In this document: positions 13,170 to 20,574 of the stretch, one piece after another | How positions within the stretch are numbered: the first letter of the stretch is position 1 | Layout of the letters: each line of letters begins with the position of its first letter | Assembly (NCBI GenBank): GCA_045635785.1 | Contig: JAZTWJ010000031.1 | Location: 1 to 24,667, forward strand | DNA length: 24,667 nucleotides | Reading direction: 5' to 3' | Origin: Flemingiibacterium sp045635785 | Lineage (GTDB): Bacteria; Bacillota; Clostridia; Oscillospirales; CAG-272 | Notes under the pieces: model-generated | Told to the model about the DNA's origin: nothing | Database searches by the model: none | The model's input: only the letters and a program-made list of their open reading frames with translations | Made by a program: the position numbers and the translations under genes

Positions 13170-13963
13170 ATCTCTGTCCGTTCTGTGCCGTGGATGTAGC
13201 ACAAATATTCCTCTCCAATTTTGTTTTTACGCCATCCTTCACAAATTCGATAGCCGAACAGCGAGAACAGCATTTCGGAAATCAGCTCTGCCACCATGCC
13301 AAGCAGCGCACAGGTGACACACTGTGTCAGCGACCATCCAAAGAATGCACGGCTCACAAGCAGGGAAAACACGAAATTATCGGTGAACTGCGCGGCAGCG
13401 GTGGAAACATAGGAACGGATCAAATAAGCCGCCATTCCGTCCGGATTTTTTTTGAACGCTTTGCCGACGAAAGCATTCAAACAATTGTTTGCGAAAGACG
13501 ATATCAAAAAGGCAACGGTGCTACCGAAAATAATGTACCATGTGCCGCCGAAGGTGTTGTTGAGCGCCGCGTTGATGACGGCTTCGCTTCCTTCCACATA
13601 GGATTCGCCCCATGTGCCGGGAATGATGCTGACAATAAAAAATACAAAGCAAAGCACTAAATTTAAGAGCGTGGCGAATATGGACAGCTGCGTCGCCGCC
13701 TTGGGGCCAAAATGCTTTGTCATGACGTCAAGAACCAGAAATACAAACCAGGATACCACAAGCCCACAGTCCAATGCCAACCAGTCAAAGGGAAGTGCGA
13801 TGCTTTTGTTTGCCATGAGATTCATGCAAAACACAGCGATAACAAACAGCGCGAATATGACGGTGGGAACGGATTTGATGAGCAGTCGAAGCTCGGTTAT
13901 GGATCGCTTGATCTTATCTCTACATGTAGATCTGCTGACTGTACGGTCGTTTTGAATTTTCAT
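13166..13963 (-). CDS. yhhQ: Queuosine precursor transporter (YhhQ/VUT family)
   Basis: A 265-residue polytopic membrane protein with about six hydrophobic helices. Start ATG 13963 follows the riboswitch terminator, with GAGGG about 14 nt upstream, a rather long spacing. An in-frame Met at 14089 would place the coding region inside the aptamer and terminator and is rejected. The segment DVMTKHFGPKAA corresponds to the conserved D...xxxxxG..A motif of the YhhQ/VUT (DUF165) family, which imports preQ0/preQ1 or queuine-type bases for tRNA modification. The riboswitch upstream fits this substrate class. Its stop overlaps the downstream SDR start. Family and ligand class are well supported; the exact base imported is not. 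Confidence 0.93.
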   Translation of the reverse strand: MKIQNDRTVSRSTCRDKIKRSITELRLLIKSVPTVIFALFVIAVFCMNLMANKSIALPFDWLALDCGLVVSWFVFLVLDVMTKHFGPKAATQLSIFATLLNLVLCFVFFIVSIIPGTWGESYVEGSEAVINAALNNTFGGTWYIIFGSTVAFLISSFANNCLNAFVGKAFKKNPDGMAAYLIRSYVSTAAAQFTDNFVFSLLVSRAFFGWSLTQCVTCALLGMVAELISEMLFSLFGYRICEGWRKNKIGEEYLCYIHGTERTEI

Positions 13964-14019
13964 TTTGATAATTTCTACCCTCAAAATCATTTGCCGAGAG
14001 GGGAGAAGACGGACGCAAT

Positions 14020-14051
14020 AAAAAAGAGGATGCCTACAAAAGAAGCTCCTC
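14020..14051 (-). terminator. Riboswitch-controlled transcription terminator
   Basis: Read on the minus strand, GAGGA (14051-14047) pairs with TCCTC (14030-14026). An inner GCTTC/GTAGGC helix extends the stem, and six T follow (14025-14020). It lies between the preQ1 aptamer and the transporter start, so it is an off-switch expression platform. The GUAG in its inner arm can pair with CUAC in the aptamer tail, a plausible antiterminator. Confidence 0.8.
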
Positions 14052-14059
14052 GTTTCTCC

Positions 14060-14098
14060 CGTAGTTTTATTTATAGACAGGATGGTCACGAACTGTCT
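14060..14098 (-). ncRNA. PreQ1-I riboswitch aptamer
   Basis: On the minus strand P1 pairs AGACAG (14098-14093) with CTGTCT (14080-14075) around a loop beginning TTCGTGACC. An A-rich tail ATAAATAAAACTACGG follows. This matches the preQ1-I layout: short stem, UUC-starting loop, A-rich tail ending in ACUA. The H-type pseudoknot is visible: loop CGUG (14090-14087) pairs with tail UACG (14063-14060), three Watson-Crick pairs and one G-U. The aptamer begins within about 15 nt of the predicted transcription start and lies before a terminator and a YhhQ-type transporter gene, the expected context. Ligand binding is expected to promote termination. Confidence 0.9.
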
Positions 14099-14116
14099 CC
14101 GTAAAACGGCATAATC

Positions 14117-14145
14117 ATTATATCACACTTTTTCGCATTTTTCAA
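14117..14145 (-). promoter_or_regulatory. Sigma-A promoter of the preQ1 operon
   Basis: On the minus strand TTGAAA (14145-14140), a 17-nt spacer and TATAAT (14122-14117) with TGA before it (extended -10). Confidence 0.9.
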
Positions 14146-14208
14146 TAGGAATTGCGGAATATTTTGGAATAAACTTTGGACGCCAATCAACAATTCGCCA
14201 TTCACTCG

Positions 14209-14240
14209 AAAAAGCCATCAACGTAAGTTGATGGCTTTTC
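14209..14240 (-). terminator. Terminator of tRNA-Trp
   Basis: A perfect stem of at least 10 bp (14213-14222 with 14227-14236, loop of four) is flanked by A and T runs. On the minus strand it is followed by five T. It lies four bases beyond the encoded CCA of the tRNA. Confidence 0.9.
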
Positions 14241-14243
14241 GTT

Positions 14244-14319
14244 TGGCAGGGGCACAAAGGCTCGAACTCTGGACACGCGGTTTTGGAGACCGCTGCTCTA
14301 CCAACTGAGCTATACCCCT
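14244..14319 (-). tRNA. tRNA-Trp (anticodon CCA)
   Basis: On the minus strand all four arms fold. The acceptor pairs AGGGGTA with TGCCCCT, the D arm is GCTC/GAGC, the anticodon stem GCGGT/ACCGC encloses loop CTCCAAA with anticodon CCA, and the T arm CAGAG/CTTTG encloses TTCGAGC. The discriminator is G and the terminal CCA is encoded (14246-14244). It has its own promoter and terminator. Confidence 0.98.
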
Positions 14320-14331
14320 ATAACGCTAAAT

Positions 14332-14360
14332 ATTATATCATAAATCCGCGTGCTTGTCAA
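14332..14360 (-). promoter_or_regulatory. Promoter of tRNA-Trp
   Basis: On the minus strand a consensus TTGACA (14360-14355), 17-nt spacer and TATAAT (14337-14332) with extended TGA. It ends 12 nt before the tRNA. Confidence 0.93.
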
Positions 14361-14410
14361 TACATTTATTAAAATAATTTGAGATTTTGCGAAGAAATAA
14401 TAATTTCCTC

Positions 14411-14439
14411 TTGACAAATCAAAAGTTCTGTGATATAAT
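14411..14439 (+). promoter_or_regulatory. Sigma-A promoter of ylxM-ffh operon
   Basis: TTGACA at 14411-14416, a 17-nt spacer and TATAAT at 14434-14439 with TGA before it. Immediately downstream TGTAAAG (14440-14446) and CTTTACA (14454-14460) form a 7-bp hairpin at the very start of the transcript, which may stabilise the 5' end. Confidence 0.93.
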
Positions 14440-14486
14440 TGTAAAGCGATTTACTTTACAGATAACGTTTTCAGTGAGGAATAGGA

Positions 14487-14843
14487 ATGGCGCATCAAGC
14501 GAAGGACTTGGAGATTGGATTTTTGCTGGATTTTTACGGCGAATTGCTCTCCGCGAGCCGCAGAGAAGCGGCGGATCTGTATTATAATGAAGACCTTTCG
14601 CTGGCAGAAATCGCCGAAACGGCGGGCATCACCCGTCAGGGCGTGCGCGACAGCATCGCAAAGGCGCGCATTCAGCTTCTCGAGTACGAAGAAAAGCTGG
14701 GACTTGCCGCGAAATTCCGCAACATTGAGCATATTTTAGGCGAGATCATTCCCGAGCTGGAGCGTCTGCGCGACAATGCGTCGGGAGAAACCCGCACCGC
14801 GCTGGAGACCATTATCCAAAAGGCGGGCACAATTACGATCTGA
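14487..14843 (+). CDS. ylxM: YlxM family DNA-binding / SRP-associated protein
   Basis: The 118-residue product matches the YlxM/UPF0122 family in length and position directly before ffh. The N-terminal LDFYGELLSASRREAADLYY segment and a helix-turn-helix (LSLAEIAETAGITRQGVRDS, residues 37-56) resemble sigma-factor region 4. Members are thought to modulate the signal recognition particle. GAGGA precedes ATG 14487. The ffh start follows 13 nt after the stop. Cytosolic and well supported by family and context. Confidence 0.95.
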   Translation: MAHQAKDLEIGFLLDFYGELLSASRREAADLYYNEDLSLAEIAETAGITRQGVRDSIAKARIQLLEYEEKLGLAAKFRNIEHILGEIIPELERLRDNASGETRTALETIIQKAGTITI

Positions 14844-14856
14844 TCGGAGGAAATGA

Positions 14857-16203
14857 ATGTTTTCGAGCTTGGTTGATAAAATGTCGGAGGCTTTCAAGAA
14901 GTTCAAAAGCAAAGGAAAGCTCACCGAGGCTGACGTCAAGGCGGGCATGCGTGAAATTAAGCTGGCACTGCTTGAAGCGGACGTCAACTATAAGGTCGTC
15001 AAAGACTTCATCAAAACGGTCACGGACAGAGCCGTCGGCTCGGAGGTTCTCGACAGCCTGATGCCTGCACAGCAGGTGGTCAAAATTGTCAACGAGGAGC
15101 TTTGCACGCTCATGGGCGGCACGCAGGCAAAGCTTGCCATCTCCTCAAGACCTCCCACAGTTATTATGATGACAGGCTTGCAGGGCGCAGGTAAAACTAC
15201 CCACGCGGGCAAACTGGCAAGCATGTATAAAAAGCAGGGCAAGCGACCGCTGCTGGTAGCGTGCGACGTATACCGTCCCGCCGCAATCAAGCAGCTTGAG
15301 GTGGTTGGCGGTCAGCTTGAGATCCCCGTTTTCCAAATGGGCGACAAGATCAGCCCTGTGGAAATTGCAAAAGCAGGTATCGAGCACGCGAAAAAGCACG
15401 GACACGATATGGTATTCATTGATACCGCCGGCAGACTGCATGTGGATGAGGAGCTGATGCAGGAGCTTTCCGATATCAAGGCGAGCGTGGAGCCGACCGA
15501 AATTCTGCTCGTTGTGGATGCGATGACCGGTCAGGATGCTGTCAATGTGGCAGAATCCTTCAACAATCTTCTTGACATCACAGGCGTGGTGCTGACAAAG
15601 ATGGACGGCGATACACGAGGCGGTGCGGCACTTTCTGTGCGCCATGTCACGGGCAAGCCCATCAAGTTTGTGGGCATGGGCGAAAAGCTGGATGCCATCG
15701 AGCCGTTTTACCCCGATCGTATGGCGTCGCGCATCCTCGGCATGGGCGATGTGCTGTCTTTGATCGAAAAGGCACAGCAGAGCTTTGACGAAAAGCAGGC
15801 GGCGGAGCTTGAGCGCAAAATGCGCGAACAGAGCTTTACCCTCACTGATTTTTTGGATCAGTTCAAGCAGGTGCGCGGCATGGGCAGCATTGATCAGCTC
15901 ATTGGCATGATTCCCGGCGTCAATACCGCGGCACTCAAGGATGTAAAGGTGGACGAGCGTCAGCTCGACCGCATCGAGGCGATCATTCTGTCAATGACGC
16001 CCGAAGAAAGAGATAAGCCCGACACCATCAACGCTTCGCGCAAGCGCCGCATTGCGGGCGGCAGCGGCATGAAGGTGGAGGATGTCAATCGCCTTCTCAA
16101 GCAGTATGACCAAATGCGTCAGATGATGAAGAAATTCTCACAGATGACGGGCGGCGGCATGAAGCGATTTGGCAGAAAAAACAAGATGAAATTCCCGTTC
16201 TGA
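14857..16203 (+). CDS. ffh: Signal recognition particle GTPase Ffh (SRP54)
   Basis: Full-length at 448 residues. An N-domain helical bundle occupies 1-95. The G domain carries GLQGAGKTT (107-115), DTAGRL (189-194) and TKMDGDTRGG (247-256). The C-terminal M domain starts near 300 with GMGSIDQLIGMIPG and the RNA-binding RKRRIAGGSG segment, and ends in a Met/Lys-rich tail. It binds 4.5S/6S SRP RNA and signal peptides and delivers ribosomes to FtsY. The ribosome site GGAGG lies 6 nt upstream of ATG 14857. It is the second gene of the operon. Confidence 0.99.
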   Translation: MFSSLVDKMSEAFKKFKSKGKLTEADVKAGMREIKLALLEADVNYKVVKDFIKTVTDRAVGSEVLDSLMPAQQVVKIVNEELCTLMGGTQAKLAISSRPPTVIMMTGLQGAGKTTHAGKLASMYKKQGKRPLLVACDVYRPAAIKQLEVVGGQLEIPVFQMGDKISPVEIAKAGIEHAKKHGHDMVFIDTAGRLHVDEELMQELSDIKASVEPTEILLVVDAMTGQDAVNVAESFNNLLDITGVVLTKMDGDTRGGAALSVRHVTGKPIKFVGMGEKLDAIEPFYPDRMASRILGMGDVLSLIEKAQQSFDEKQAAELERKMREQSFTLTDFLDQFKQVRGMGSIDQLIGMIPGVNTAALKDVKVDERQLDRIEAIILSMTPEERDKPDTINASRKRRIAGGSGMKVEDVNRLLKQYDQMRQMMKKFSQMTGGGMKRFGRKNKMKFPF

Positions 16204-16253
16204 CGGGTTTCAAATAAAAAATATTTAACTTAATTTTTTGGAGGAACACTCAA

Positions 16254-16499
16254 ATGGCAGTAAAACTCAGACTTACCAGAATCGGCGCTAAAAAGAACCC
16301 CTACTATCGTGTAGTTGTTGCAGATTCCCGCTATCCTCGCGATGGCCGCTTCATCGAAGTAATCGGTACCTACAACCCCATGACTGAACCCGCTGAAATC
16401 AAGATCGACGCTGAAAAGGCAAACAAGTGGATCAAGAACGGCGCACAGCCCACCGACACCGTTAAGGCACTTCTCAAGAAGTCCGGCGCAATCGAATAA
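16254..16499 (+). CDS. rpsP: 30S ribosomal protein S16
   Basis: The 81-residue product begins MAVKLRLTRIGAKKNPYYRV, the diagnostic S16 N-terminus, and has the conserved DSRYPRDGRFIEVIGTYNP region. Length is normal. GGAGGA lies 7 nt upstream of the start. Codon use is strongly biased, as expected for a ribosomal protein. It follows ffh as in most Firmicutes. Confidence 0.99.
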   Translation: MAVKLRLTRIGAKKNPYYRVVVADSRYPRDGRFIEVIGTYNPMTEPAEIKIDAEKANKWIKNGAQPTDTVKALLKKSGAIE

Positions 16500-16507
16500 T
16501 TTGCGCG

Positions 16508-16744
16508 ATGGTAGATCTTCGTAAGGTTCTCGTTGACATTGCGCGTGCCATCGTTGACGATCCCGATCAGGTCACAGTCACCGAAACGACAGAGGGCGAC
16601 AACATTACGTTTGAGCTTCACGTTGCGGAGGACGACATGGGCAAGGTGATTGGCAGACACGGCAAGATTGCAAAATCAATCCGCCTTGTTATGAAGGCTG
16701 CCGCCAACACTGTTGGCAAGCATGTCACAGTTGAGATTCGATAA
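16508..16744 (+). CDS. khpA: KH-domain RNA-binding protein KhpA (YlqC)
   Basis: The 78-residue single KH domain has the GRHG loop at residues 49-52 (VIGRHGKIAKSIR), characteristic of KhpA/YlqC, which pairs with KhpB in RNA binding and cell-envelope control. It starts 8 nt after rpsP with no strong Shine-Dalgarno, so translation is likely coupled. In most Firmicutes rimM, trmD and rplS follow; here a strong terminator comes 6 nt after the stop. Confidence 0.97.
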   Translation: MVDLRKVLVDIARAIVDDPDQVTVTETTEGDNITFELHVAEDDMGKVIGRHGKIAKSIRLVMKAAANTVGKHVTVEIR

Positions 16745-16749
16745 TAGAC

Positions 16750-16782
16750 AAAACGCTCCTGCAAGTATGCAGGAGCGTTTTT
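16750..16782 (+). terminator. Terminator of ffh operon
   Basis: A near-perfect 14-bp stem, AAACGCTCCTGCA and its complement, with a 4-nt loop (AGTA) and five T. Confidence 0.93.
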
Positions 16783-16792
16783 CGCTGAAATA

Positions 16793-16821
16793 TTGACAAA
16801 ATGTGGGTGGTGTAGTATAAT
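16793..16821 (+). promoter_or_regulatory. Sigma-A promoter of the transaldolase gene
   Basis: Full consensus TTGACA (16793-16798), 17-nt spacer, TATAAT (16816-16821). The leader is about 105 nt. A hairpin ATGCC/GGCAT is possible near 16834-16859. Confidence 0.93.
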
Positions 16822-16896
16822 GAATAACAGTACGATGCCACAAAGTGCGCAACGGCATATTGAGCTATAGTTTGAAAAGTCGTCCACGATCCTATA

Positions 16897-16933
16897 GAAA
16901 GGAAGACTTGTTTTTCAAGTCACGGTCATCATT
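16897..16933 (+). promoter_or_regulatory. Structured initiation leader: Shine-Dalgarno, hairpin, spacer (copy 2)
   Basis: GAAAGGA at 16897-16903 is followed by hairpin GACTTG (16905-16910), loop TTTTT, CAAGTC (16916-16921), then a 12-nt spacer ACGGTCATCATT and ATG 16934. The stretch GAAAGGAAGACTTG is identical to copy 1 at 11800. Linear distance from ribosome site to ATG is 30 nt. No nearer ribosome site is present. Function is inferred from recurrence and geometry. Confidence 0.7.
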
Positions 16934-17608
16934 ATGAAATACATTTTAGACACCGCAGATTCGGATGCGATCCGTCATTGCAACGCGTATTATCCCTTGG
17001 CGGGCGTGACCACCAATCCTTCCATCATCGCAAAGGCAAACAGCGATTTTTGGCCGCTTGTCAAAGAAATTCGCAGTATTATCGGCCCCGAAAAGATGCT
17101 TCACGTTCAAACGGTCCAAACCGAAGCGGAAAAGATCGTTGAAGAAGCGGTTTTGCTAAAAAAGGTTTTGGGTGGGGATTTTTACGTTAAAATTCCCATC
17201 AACGAAGAAGGGCTGAAGGCTACGATGGCTTTGAAGCCGCTTGGCATCGGCGTGACGATGACCGCCATTTTTACACCGGCGCAAGCATTGATCGCCGCCA
17301 AGGCAGGAGCGAGCTTTGTTGCACCCTATGTAAATCGCCTTGACAATATTTTGGGCGATGGCGTGGATGTGGTGGCGCAGATTGTGAAAGAATTGGAAAT
17401 TCACAAGCTCCCCTGTCAGGTGCTTGCAGCCAGCTTCAAAAATGCAGAGCAGGTGCATAAGTGCGCCCTGTGCGGATGCCACAGTGTCACTGTCACCGCG
17501 GATATTTTGAAAAATCTCATTTCCCATCCCATGACCGATGCCGCCATAAGCGGCTTTGAGGCGGATTGGCGTGGGGTTTACAAGGACCAAACCATTTTGG
17601 ATTTTTAG
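16934..17608 (+). CDS. fsa: Fructose-6-phosphate aldolase-like small transaldolase
   Basis: The 224-residue product is of the short transaldolase/FSA class. TTNPS at 26-30, HVQ at 57-59, the Schiff-base lysine Lys86 in FYVKIPI, GIGVTMTAIFTPAQ, APYVNRLDNILGDG and VLAASFKNAEQV are all present in the family order. It forms or splits a C-C bond between dihydroxyacetone (or a DHA unit) and glyceraldehyde-3-phosphate in sugar phosphate metabolism. Sequence alone cannot separate true transaldolase from FSA activity; the Tyr-to-Phe choice near AIFT is worth comparing. It is monocistronic with its own promoter and terminator. Confidence 0.92.
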   Translation: MKYILDTADSDAIRHCNAYYPLAGVTTNPSIIAKANSDFWPLVKEIRSIIGPEKMLHVQTVQTEAEKIVEEAVLLKKVLGGDFYVKIPINEEGLKATMALKPLGIGVTMTAIFTPAQALIAAKAGASFVAPYVNRLDNILGDGVDVVAQIVKELEIHKLPCQVLAASFKNAEQVHKCALCGCHSVTVTADILKNLISHPMTDAAISGFEADWRGVYKDQTILDF

Positions 17609-17671
17609 ATTAACGACAAACGACTGCGGATGCGATTCTATGGCAGACGCATCCATATATCAATCAACGAA

Positions 17672-17710
17672 AATCGGCTCCCGATCCATAGTCGGGAGCC
17701 GATTGCTTTT
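17672..17710. terminator. Bidirectional terminator
   Basis: A perfect 13-bp GC-rich stem pairs 17672-17684 with 17692-17704, with a T-run on the + side reaching the stop codon of the minus-strand gene and a TTTT run on the other strand. It serves both convergent genes. Confidence 0.88.
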
Positions 17711-20516
17711 ACATTTTGGAGAGAAGTGCCGCAAGCTCGGCAAGGGAGATCTGCGCCTTCGGACGAATGGTATTGTCCTCGGCATAACCCGAGATCAGCC
17801 CTGCTTTTACCATCTTTCTCACACCGGAGAGCGCCCACTCCGAAATATCCTCTGCATCGGTGAAGCTGATCAATCCGTCATCGGCTTGAGAAACCAGCGT
17901 TCCGAGCACCTTGAATGCTTCCTCACGGGTGATGCGTGCATTGGCATCGAAGATAACCGCACCGGTGGCATCTTTGTCTCGTCCGCTCATCAGCCCCTTG
18001 TCGATGACCGCACGGATGTAAGGCGCCTTATCATAAGGCGTATCTGCTTCTAACGGGATGCCTTCAAGGTATTCCATGGCGTTGTAGCCCATCCACAGCG
18101 ACATAATTTTGGCAAAATCTGCGCGAGTGAGCAGCTTGTCGGGATCAATGGTAGGTGCGTCGTTCACCGTTTCGCAGTCATACAATTGAATTACGCCCAT
18201 ATCAAACAGAAGATGAATACCGTTGGCGCCCCAATGCTCACCGATTTGAAGAACGGGCACATCCGGCGCGCCGTAATAGACGATGGCATCGTCAACGGTG
18301 ATCGTCTTTTCCGCTTCACCGGAACCGTTGATCACAAGCAGCGAACGAAGCGACAGCTGTCCGATTTTCAGAGAGTCGGGAATAACAGCGGTCAGCTCGC
18401 GCCAGCCGAGCTGACGGGAGTAATCCTTGGAAACCTTATAGGAAAGCATGTATTCATTGCCGCTTTCGTCAGCTACAATAGCACTAAGGGGGCTGCTGAT
18501 ATCACCGCGCACCCACATTTTGATGCTTTCGGCGGAGGGAGCGATGGGGAATTCTTCGCGGAGCTTGAGATCTAACAAGCGTTTGGTTGCCGCCGTGTGA
18601 TAGGAGAAGCCGATCTCCAGCGCACCTGCGGATTTATAGCCGCTTGTTGAAGGGGCGAGATAAAGCTCCGAGCCTTCGGCGGATAAACGGAATTTTCCCA
18701 CATCTTCGCCCTTTTCAAAATCGGATATTCGGTCAGATTTGGTGCTGCTGTCGATATGTACCTTTTGAACCATATCGCCGTAGGTGATCTCGATATCAAC
18801 CTCACCCTCTGTATTGCCGAAGGTCTGGAAGTTGCCGTTCATGTCGAGATAGCCGATATCGCAGAGCAGCCATGCTCCCGGATAATCCTTCTGATTGGCT
18901 TCCACGTGGGTTCCGTTCAGCGTGTAGTGGAAGGAATCCTTCGTGGCGATCAGGCTGTTTTCGCCGCTCTTAGCGCTGATATTCAGTTTCACAAGAGAGC
19001 CGGGCTTGACCTTGGCGTAAGTCGGCGTGACCTCAAAGCTGTCCAACTGATCCACAACGATGACGCTTGCCTCGGTGCTGATAAGATCAAGTCCGTTGGG
19101 GACGGTCACCTTCAAGCGATATTCGCCGGGAACGGAGCCTGCCTTGTAGACGGATCCCGATACGGAGCCTGCTTCTGGTCCATAGTTTGTCCCATCTGCA
19201 AAGGATAGCGTCACTTTATCGGAGCCGATGTCAAGCCCTGCGGGCATGTATGCCTTGTCCAGCGGCTTTGCGGTAAAGGAGAGGGAACTGCCCGCCAAAA
19301 GAAGCGGTGTGTTCGGAAGGGCGGAAATGGCGGAGAAAACGCCATCGGCGGCGTGCTTGCTGACAAACAGAATGCCGTTTGCTATCGCACGGTAGTTGAC
19401 GTCTGCAGGTTTGTTGACACAGACGGTTTCGGTGGCTGTGGAATGCTTGACCATGACAGTGGTGGAGCCACCGCCGTCCAAATTCAGTGCGCTTGTGCAG
19501 CCAAGCTCTCGCATGACGGCGGAAAGCTCGGTTTCGGTCAAGCCCTTTGCCGTTTTCTGTCTGCCATCCACCGCAAAGAATACCACTTTTCCGTCTTCCT
19601 TGATGCCGACGGCGGTGCGGGGATTGGCGGCCGTTTCGTGATCTTCGTCCAAGATATTTTCGGGCATTGCGCCGTTTTCGAGGATGAGATCGCCGCCGCC
19701 GATGGCTGTGGTGACAGATTCCCAACCCGATGCGCAGACCGTGTCAAAGCGCAGCTTATCACCTACGGCAATACTTGCAAACTTTGCGTAATTTTCGTTG
19801 ATATTCGCTATGGAAATCACGGCGCAGTCCTTTGGAATGGCATTGTTGCAGTCGCCGTCGATCACGTCGATGACGGTTCCCGATACGCTTCCAGTCGCTT
19901 TGAATTTGCTGTCTAGACGGATGACGATCTCCAACGATTCAATGGTGGAGAGGGTTGTGGATGCAAATTCCTCGGTCAGCAGATAAACGCCCCATTGGGT
20001 GGGGAATTTGTTGAGCTGATCCACATTTAACATGGAGGATCCGCGGGTGAGATTGACCATTGCCGTGCGGATCTGCGGCTTTCCGATGATCGCCTTTCCG
20101 TCGGCGGTGAAGCCGATGGCGTATTTGTTATCATCGGAGGTGATGAGCTTTCCGTCATCGATCATAACGCCCATCGGCACACCGGTCTGCATGCTGTAAA
20201 AATCGCCGTTGACGGCGCCGAGAACGGTTTTTTTATCGCTCCATGCGGCATCGCTGAGGGAACTGAGGCGATCCTTGCCGTAAACCGTGTCGCCGTAACG
20301 AACGAGCGGAAGCACGCTTCCCGTGGGATCGTATTCAAATATGTAGGCCTGCTGTGTTTCTGAGCCGTATTCGGTGTAGGTGAGGCCGTCGCCGATGACG
20401 TCACGCTCTATGGAGGTCACCTCGCCGATACCGGTGAACGAAACGGCTGCCATGCTTTGTGACAGCAGAGCAGCACTGAGCAGAGTCGTTAGAGCCAATT
20501 GAAAGGTATGCTTCAT
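17709..20516 (-). CDS. Secreted phosphodiester glycosidase (NAGPA) with C-terminal SLH domains
   Basis: A 935-residue protein. ATG 20516 is chosen because AAGGAGGG lies just upstream and a typical signal peptide follows (MKHTFQLALTTLLSAALL, cleavage after SMA about residue 23); the frame stays open further upstream but across the promoter. Residues about 95-460 match the NAGPA/DUF2233 domain: VNGDFY (102-107), GVMIDDG, NPRTAVGIKEDG (298-309) and the diagnostic LNLDGGGSTT (345-354). Family members remove GlcNAc from phosphodiester-linked sugars and related wall-polymer caps. Residues about 465-750 are Ig-like and carbohydrate-binding-like beta domains. Residues 762-935 hold three SLH repeats (clear LTRADFAKIM, ITREEAFKVLG and ISLAELAALL cores), which tether the protein to pyruvylated secondary wall polymer. 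It is exported and wall-bound. Confidence 0.93.
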   Translation of the reverse strand: MKHTFQLALTTLLSAALLSQSMAAVSFTGIGEVTSIERDVIGDGLTYTEYGSETQQAYIFEYDPTGSVLPLVRYGDTVYGKDRLSSLSDAAWSDKKTVLGAVNGDFYSMQTGVPMGVMIDDGKLITSDDNKYAIGFTADGKAIIGKPQIRTAMVNLTRGSSMLNVDQLNKFPTQWGVYLLTEEFASTTLSTIESLEIVIRLDSKFKATGSVSGTVIDVIDGDCNNAIPKDCAVISIANINENYAKFASIAVGDKLRFDTVCASGWESVTTAIGGGDLILENGAMPENILDEDHETAANPRTAVGIKEDGKVVFFAVDGRQKTAKGLTETELSAVMRELGCTSALNLDGGGSTTVMVKHSTATETVCVNKPADVNYRAIANGILFVSKHAADGVFSAISALPNTPLLLAGSSLSFTAKPLDKAYMPAGLDIGSDKVTLSFADGTNYGPEAGSVSGSVYKAGSVPGEYRLKVTVPNGLDLISTEASVIVVDQLDSFEVTPTYAKVKPGSLVKLNISAKSGENSLIATKDSFHYTLNGTHVEANQKDYPGAWLLCDIGYLDMNGNFQTFGNTEGEVDIEITYGDMVQKVHIDSSTKSDRISDFEKGEDVGKFRLSAEGSELYLAPSTSGYKSAGALEIGFSYHTAATKRLLDLKLREEFPIAPSAESIKMWVRGDISSPLSAIVADESGNEYMLSYKVSKDYSRQLGWRELTAVIPDSLKIGQLSLRSLLVINGSGEAEKTITVDDAIVYYGAPDVPVLQIGEHWGANGIHLLFDMGVIQLYDCETVNDAPTIDPDKLLTRADFAKIMSLWMGYNAMEYLEGIPLEADTPYDKAPYIRAVIDKGLMSGRDKDATGAVIFDANARITREEAFKVLGTLVSQADDGLISFTDAEDISEWALSGVRKMVKAGLISGYAEDNTIRPKAQISLAELAALLSKM

Positions 20517-20565
20517 TTGAATGTCCCTCCTTGAATTTGTTGAAAAATCCATCGCGTATATATCT

Positions 20566-20574
20566 ATTATACCA
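20566..20574 (-). promoter_or_regulatory. Extended -10 promoter of the SLH protein gene
   Basis: On the minus strand TATAAT (20571-20566) preceded by TGG (20574-20572). No good -35 hexamer is seen at 17 nt, so activity would rely on the extended -10. About 50 nt before the ATG. Confidence 0.6.

Noticed and set aside
13964..14089. Upstream in-frame extension of the YhhQ-type transporter
   Set aside because: It would code through the preQ1 aptamer tail and the terminator; the peptide has no membrane-protein character and no ribosome site.
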